The position numbers and the translations under genes are program-made. DNA of 9,828 nt, taken from JBFMHD01 sp040752395 [NCBI: Candidatus Hydrogenedentota bacterium] (GTDB lineage: Bacteria; JBFMHD01). Positions 7,047 through 9,828 of the stretch are shown one piece after another (within the stretch, counting starts at the first letter, position 1; the number at the start of each line of letters is the position of its first letter). The notes below the pieces were generated by a model. That model worked only from the letters and a program-made list of their open reading frames with translations. It was not told the origin of the DNA and made no database searches. The stretch spans positions 1 through 9,828 of the forward strand of contig JBFMHD010000097.1 in NCBI GenBank assembly GCA_040752395.1, written 5' to 3'.

Positions 7047-8104
7047 ATTTATTAATAGAGCTTATGTTTAAACTATATTCAATTATTTATTATGTTTTAT
7101 TATCTTGTCTCTTGCTTCCTGCTTCTTGCTTCTTTAGTACTCTTTCTGCCGGCACTTATGCTTCGGATACATGGGCTCTGGTTAAAAAATATATCGCTGT
7201 GCATCCAGGAACGAGTAAAGCCGTCTGGGAAGATGCAGATAGGTCATTGATAACCAATGGTGCGATGGAGATGACTCCTGTTGGTGATGGCACGTATCAG
7301 GCTATATTAGAACTTAATAAAGGCGCTACTTACAACTTTATATTTTTCGCTAAAACAGAAGCTAGTGCACCACCAGGACTACAGACCTGGACAACTTATT
7401 ATGACGCAGTACCTACAGGTGGGTCTATACAATCAGGAACACAACCAACGGTAGTAACTACCGTTGATACGTATTATAACCCTGTATATTACAGTGTGAT
7501 CGTTGATGGGTATAATCAGGATGCACGCAGAGTTCTTAAAACACCTACAAATATTGGTGATACTTTATATATATTTAACAACTTTGGAGATCACCCCAAA
7601 GCACCACAGAATTTCAAAGCCAATGCTTTAGATACGCAAAATGTACTACTTACCTGGGATGATCCGTACACTAACTGGGGTACCTGGGGTGAATCAGTTA
7701 AAGCAGTTGATGTTATTGCTGGTGGAACTTATGCTATATATCGTAATACTACAGGAAGCACAACAACATATACACTCTTAACAACCGTTGATGGCAGTCT
7801 GAATTCATATTATGATACCAATGTGGCGATGAATGATACCTACTGGTATGTGATTGTATCGTATGATGCTTATCGAGGTGGCACTAATCAGCCGTTTACA
7901 CAGCTTTGTAGCAGTGATACTTCGAATCAAGATTCTGCTACTATTTATGAGCCGATTAATGTATTTTTCAAAGTTGAACATTTTAACTGGGATTATGTAA
8001 GACAGCACGATTACATAGTTTATCTAACACCTGATACCGAACAAAATTTGATATTTGCGAGACGGATTATGGGAAGGATAGCGGTGTGTGAAATAAGAAA
8101 TTAA
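7043..8104 (+). CDS. Secreted starch-binding-like/Fn3 protein
   Basis: A 353-aa exported protein with no catalytic motif that I recognise. The N-terminus is a long Sec signal peptide (hydrophobic ~11-35; cleavage likely near LSA-G or TYA-S; the Cys residues at 22 and 29 leave a lipoprotein possible). Residues ~36-185 form a beta-rich module opening with DTWALVKK, parallel to DTWANIPKK in the gene at 8143, so the two are paralogues. The boundary NFGDHPKAP leads into one Fn3 domain (~186-297). The C-terminus (305-353) starts another module, INVFFKVEH, and then turns into an Arg-rich ending that looks out of frame. Codons 21-31 coincide with a heptamer repeat array. It overlaps the S23 gene by 4 nt. 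I infer a non-catalytic alpha-glucan-binding partner of the upstream GH13 protein, by neighbourhood and paralogy to the CBM48-bearing protein; the ligand is not shown. Confidence 0.88.
   Translation: MNLLIELMFKLYSIIYYVLLSCLLLPASCFFSTLSAGTYASDTWALVKKYIAVHPGTSKAVWEDADRSLITNGAMEMTPVGDGTYQAILELNKGATYNFIFFAKTEASAPPGLQTWTTYYDAVPTGGSIQSGTQPTVVTTVDTYYNPVYYSVIVDGYNQDARRVLKTPTNIGDTLYIFNNFGDHPKAPQNFKANALDTQNVLLTWDDPYTNWGTWGESVKAVDVIAGGTYAIYRNTTGSTTTYTLLTTVDGSLNSYYDTNVAMNDTYWYVIVSYDAYRGGTNQPFTQLCSSDTSNQDSATIYEPINVFFKVEHFNWDYVRQHDYIVYLTPDTEQNLIFARRIMGRIAVCEIRN
7104..7135 (+). repeat. Pyrimidine heptamer array (CTTGTCT, CTTGCTT, CCTGCTT, CTTGCTT, CTTT) in signal peptide
   Basis: Four consecutive 7-nt units plus a partial one. 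They are the reverse complement of the GCAAGAR family found at 6661 and 9721. In the frame of the 7043 gene they encode the hydrophobic core of the signal peptide (residues 21-31, SCLLLPASCFF). It is the right arm of the inverted pair around the S23 gene. Confidence 0.85.
7446..7466. repeat. Near-perfect 21-nt palindrome inside coding sequence
   Basis: Arms CAACGGTAGT (7446-7455) and ACTACCGTTG (7457-7466) are perfect inverted repeats separated by one base. As RNA they would form an 8-bp stem with the 5-nt loop GTAAC. It encodes the stretch TVVTTV. No function is evident; it may be chance. Confidence 0.5.
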
Positions 8105-8120
8105 AGTTAAAAGTTAAAAG
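8101..8120 (+). repeat. Purine-rich heptamer array, TTAAAAG type
   Basis: The units TTAAAG, TTAAAAG and TTAAAAG run from the stop codon of the 7043 gene into the 38-nt intergenic gap, followed by AAAAACAAAAG. With 8121-8125 it is largely complementary to the TACTTTT array at 8174-8206 in the next signal peptide. Confidence 0.8.
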
Positions 8121-8130
8121 AAAAACAAAA

Positions 8131-8154
8131 GAGAGGTTTGTAATGTTTGTAATG
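8131..8154 (+). promoter_or_regulatory. Ribosome-binding site GAGAGG and duplicated start codon
   Basis: GAGAGG (8131-8136) lies 6 nt before ATG 8143. The 9-mer TTTGTAATG occurs twice in tandem (8137-8145 and 8146-8154), giving a second in-frame ATG at 8152. Spacing favours the first ATG. The site would sit in the loop of a hairpin formed by the flanking heptamer arrays. Confidence 0.7.
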
Positions 8155-9750
8155 AAAGATAAATATAATTTAATACTTTTTACTTTTTACTTTTTACTTT
8201 TTACTTCATCTTGTTTATATGCTGTCAATCTTCCAGATACCTGGGCAAACATACCTAAAAAGCTATCAGGTAATTTTACAGGTACCTGGGCTGATACTGA
8301 TATGTATGGTCCTGATGTATATCCTGCGGATACAGGATACTGGTATAGGGTTTTAAAACTTATTCCTGGAAGCCAGTTCCAGTTTAAATTCAAAATCGAT
8401 CCTGATAGCGATGGCCAAAACTATCTCTTTGAACCTGATTTTTCTACAAACTCAGGTAATAGAGAGATAACCGTGACAGATAATGGAAGTGGCACGATGA
8501 ATGTATTTTGTAATTGGGCTGATACCCCTGGAACACCACTTAATCTTAACGCACTCTCTGATTCTGGTTCTGCATCTCTTTACTGGGATACACCAAGTTT
8601 TAACGATGGTTATGATGTTGCTTATGGTGGATGGTACAATATTTATTACTGTACAGGGGCTGCTGGGCCAGGGTGGGTCAAAGCTAACCCTAATACTGAA
8701 ACAGTTACCAATACATATTACAAAGTTAATAATTTAATGAATGATACTGTTTATTATTTCTATGTCAGAGCATACGATGCGTATGGTGTAGCAAGTGATA
8801 CCTCTAATATCGATAGTTGCATACCTGTATCAAAAGTAAACATAACTTTTAGAGTTTATGTAGGTGAGATGATAGATTCAGCGGTTTATCTCGGCATGGA
8901 TACTGGTTCCTGGCAGGAGATACTGCTATCACAAGAAGGGAGCACAAATTACTGGAGTGAAACATTAGTGCTCTCCTCAAATCTATTCATCGAATATAAA
9001 TTTGTTATAGTTGATACAGCAAATGACAAACAATACGAATATCCTGTAGCTCAAACTATTAGATATATGTTTATATATCCTGATACAACGGGTTTGAGCC
9101 AGGTACAGGTTCAGGGTTCATGGAATGATTGGGGTACTAAAACCGATTTAACTGAAGATGAGGACGGATACTGGCGCGGTGAGGTGAATTTAGATCCGGG
9201 CCAATACGAATACAAATTTATTTTGAATGGTTCTAATTATGTTTTTGATCCTTATAACCAGTATCAACGGAACAATAATTCGTTACTTGCAATAGATTGT
9301 TTGCCATCCAATTCGTATATGCGTGAATTTACTGTTCCACAATCCGATACAATTATTAATGTAGATTGGGAGGATACGCCGTTAACACCTCCAAATTTTA
9401 TTGCAAACCCATATAATAATTCATCTGTTAGACTGCAATGGACACAAGTAAGCTCATCAGAGGATATTGATTCATATATACTATACTATACAGAAACGCC
9501 GTGGGATACAAGTACGTGGATCAAAATTACAGAGATTGAGTCAGATATGAATTATTATTACCATACAAATCTTATAATGGGTGATACTTATTATTACAGG
9601 ATATATTCCAGAGATTATGGTGGGAATACGAGTGTATGGCCTAATTTTGAATCTGCAACTGTAGCCTCAGGTATCGCAGTATATTTTAAGGTCGAGAACA
9701 GGGAAGAACTTAATTTAGAAGCAAGAAGCAAGAGGCAAGAGGCAAGATAA
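8143..9750 (+). CDS. Secreted glycogen/starch-binding protein with CBM48-type module and Fn3 domains
   Basis: A 535-aa exported protein. The signal peptide is ~1-27 (FTFYFLLFTSSCLYA, cleavage likely after A27; TSSC leaves a lipoprotein possible). Order: starch-binding-like module (~28-126, opening DTWANIPKK), boundary NWADTPGTP, Fn3 (~130-228), second starch-binding-like module (~231-308, opening VNITFRVYVG), CBM48/AMPK-type module (~309-406), boundary DWEDTPLTP, Fn3 (~414-508), then IAVYFKVEN and a repeat-encoded tail. The CBM48 call is the firmest: VQVQGSWNDWG with W327 and W330, DEDGYW with W344, LDPGQYEYKF (350-359) and a following FDPYN are the family's hallmark strands and ligand-side aromatics. 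No catalytic domain is present, so I infer a binding protein working with the GH13 enzyme outside the cell. The last ten residues, EARSKRQEAR, are translated heptamer repeat, not family sequence. The start ATG 8143 is supported by GAGAGG at 6 nt. Confidence 0.92.
   Translation: MFVMKDKYNLILFTFYFLLFTSSCLYAVNLPDTWANIPKKLSGNFTGTWADTDMYGPDVYPADTGYWYRVLKLIPGSQFQFKFKIDPDSDGQNYLFEPDFSTNSGNREITVTDNGSGTMNVFCNWADTPGTPLNLNALSDSGSASLYWDTPSFNDGYDVAYGGWYNIYYCTGAAGPGWVKANPNTETVTNTYYKVNNLMNDTVYYFYVRAYDAYGVASDTSNIDSCIPVSKVNITFRVYVGEMIDSAVYLGMDTGSWQEILLSQEGSTNYWSETLVLSSNLFIEYKFVIVDTANDKQYEYPVAQTIRYMFIYPDTTGLSQVQVQGSWNDWGTKTDLTEDEDGYWRGEVNLDPGQYEYKFILNGSNYVFDPYNQYQRNNNSLLAIDCLPSNSYMREFTVPQSDTIINVDWEDTPLTPPNFIANPYNNSSVRLQWTQVSSSEDIDSYILYYTETPWDTSTWIKITEIESDMNYYYHTNLIMGDTYYYRIYSRDYGGNTSVWPNFESATVASGIAVYFKVENREELNLEARSKRQEAR
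8174..8206 (+). repeat. Pyrimidine heptamer array, TACTTTT x4 plus TACTT, in signal peptide
   Basis: Four perfect TACTTTT units (8174-8201) plus a partial TACTT (8202-8206), lying wholly within the signal-peptide codons of the 8143 gene, where they encode LFTFYFLLFT. The unit is open in all three forward frames. It is nearly the reverse complement of the AAAAGTT units just upstream. As the most perfect tandem array in the window it is the best candidate for slipped-strand length variation. Confidence 0.92.
9721..9748 (+). repeat. Purine-rich heptamer array, GCAAGAR x3 plus GCAAGAT, over the stop codon
   Basis: The units GCAAGAA, GCAAGAG, GCAAGAG and GCAAGAT. They run in frame through the last codons of the 8143 gene and supply the T of its TAA stop. 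Translated, the 7-nt period gives a 7-residue period (EARSKRQ). Same family as 6661-6674 and as the complement of 7104-7135. Confidence 0.88.
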
Positions 9751-9828
9751 CGGAAAGAAAGATAACGAAAGAAGCACGAAGCAAGAGACGATAAACAGCA
9801 GAAAGAAAGAAAAGATTACGAAAGAACC
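9751..9828. other. Purine-rich, T-poor intergenic tail
   Basis: No gene is visible. Of 78 bases only four are T on this strand. The stretch is a mosaic of degenerate units (AACGAAA, GAAGCAC, GCAAGAG, GAAAGAA) that look like decayed relatives of the heptamer array just upstream. No terminator hairpin is seen, so transcription may continue into a further gene beyond the window. Confidence 0.7.

Larger units (their letters stand above)
6657..7133. other. S23 gene bracketed by inverted heptamer repeats (putative IVS-like element)
   Basis: Bases 6657-6674 can pair with 7116-7133: of 18 positions, 16 are Watson-Crick, one is G-U and one is a mismatch (A6671 opposite C7119). The bracket starts on the stop codon of the GH13 gene, contains the whole S23 gene, and ends in the signal-peptide codons of the next gene. 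S23-family proteins were first found in intervening sequences of 23S rRNA that are delimited by base-paired ends. The resemblance here is in layout only; mobility or RNA processing is inferred. Confidence 0.45.

Noticed and set aside
6600-8150. Rho-independent terminators between the genes
   Set aside because: No GC-rich stem followed by a T-run was found in the short gaps; the genes look co-transcribed.
6657-8206. The whole junction pattern as an assembly artefact
   Set aside because: It cannot be excluded without reads, but the arrays are short (14-33 nt), differ in family and sequence, and the reading frames run through them cleanly, so a misjoin is not needed to explain them.
8501-8737. 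A 78-codon + strand reading frame inside the 8143 gene
   Set aside because: It overlaps well-supported CBM/Fn3 coding sequence in another frame and has no ribosome-binding site or recognisable family. The minus-strand frames at 763-1053, 1158-1340, 3092-3313, 3849-4079, 4155-4370, 5983-6177, 7805-8008 and 8187-8393 are rejected for the same reason.
9718-9747. EARSKRQEAR tail as a functional coiled coil or sorting signal
   Set aside because: It is fully explained by translation of GCAAGAR DNA repeats and is only ten residues long.
6661-9748. Heptamer arrays as a CRISPR array
   Set aside because: Units are 7 nt, directly adjacent and without spacers, and there are no cas genes.

Overview
The window is a compact, AT-rich bacterial stretch with four genes, all on the + strand. 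It shows tight spacing, Shine-Dalgarno-like sites (GGAAG, GAGAGG), the standard stop codons TAG, TGA and TAA, and cleavable Sec signal peptides. Very long multidomain secreted proteins, a stand-alone S23-type four-helix-bundle gene and 7-nt repeats at gene boundaries are a combination I associate with uncultivated candidate phyla such as Omnitrophota or WOR-3-like lineages. That assignment is an impression, not a demonstration.

Layout: (1) positions 2-6658 hold most of a giant secreted GH13 (alpha-amylase family) protein whose N-terminus lies outside the window; (2) 6681-7046 holds a 121-aa S23/four-helix-bundle protein; (3) 7043-8104 holds a secreted non-catalytic protein with a starch-binding-like module and an Fn3 domain; (4) 8143-9750 holds a larger secreted protein with starch-binding-like modules, a clear CBM48/AMPK-type glycogen-binding module and two Fn3 domains; (5) 9751-9828 is a nearly T-free purine-rich intergenic tail. 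Gaps are 22 nt, a 4-nt ATGA overlap and 38 nt, so the four genes are probably co-transcribed. The three secreted proteins plausibly bind and hydrolyse extracellular alpha-glucan (starch or glycogen).

The most unusual feature is a system of heptanucleotide tandem repeats at the gene junctions. After each secreted-protein gene (or running into its last codons) there is a purine-rich heptamer array on the + strand: GCAAGAR at 6661-6674, TTAAAAG at 8101-8120, GCAAGAR at 9721-9748. At the two complete junctions the next secreted gene carries a roughly complementary pyrimidine-rich heptamer array inside its signal peptide: CTTGCTT-type at 7104-7135 and TACTTTT at 8174-8206. The heptamer family on the two sides of a junction matches. 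At the first junction the inverted arrays bracket the low-GC S23 gene, recalling the stem-bracketed intervening sequences of 23S rRNA that carry the same protein family. At the second they bracket the ribosome-binding site and start codon. Because 7 is not a multiple of 3, a change of one repeat unit in either signal peptide would shift the frame, so these are also candidate phase-variable loci. Finally, all three secreted proteins end at or just inside the first strand of what looks like another starch-binding module, immediately before the repeats.
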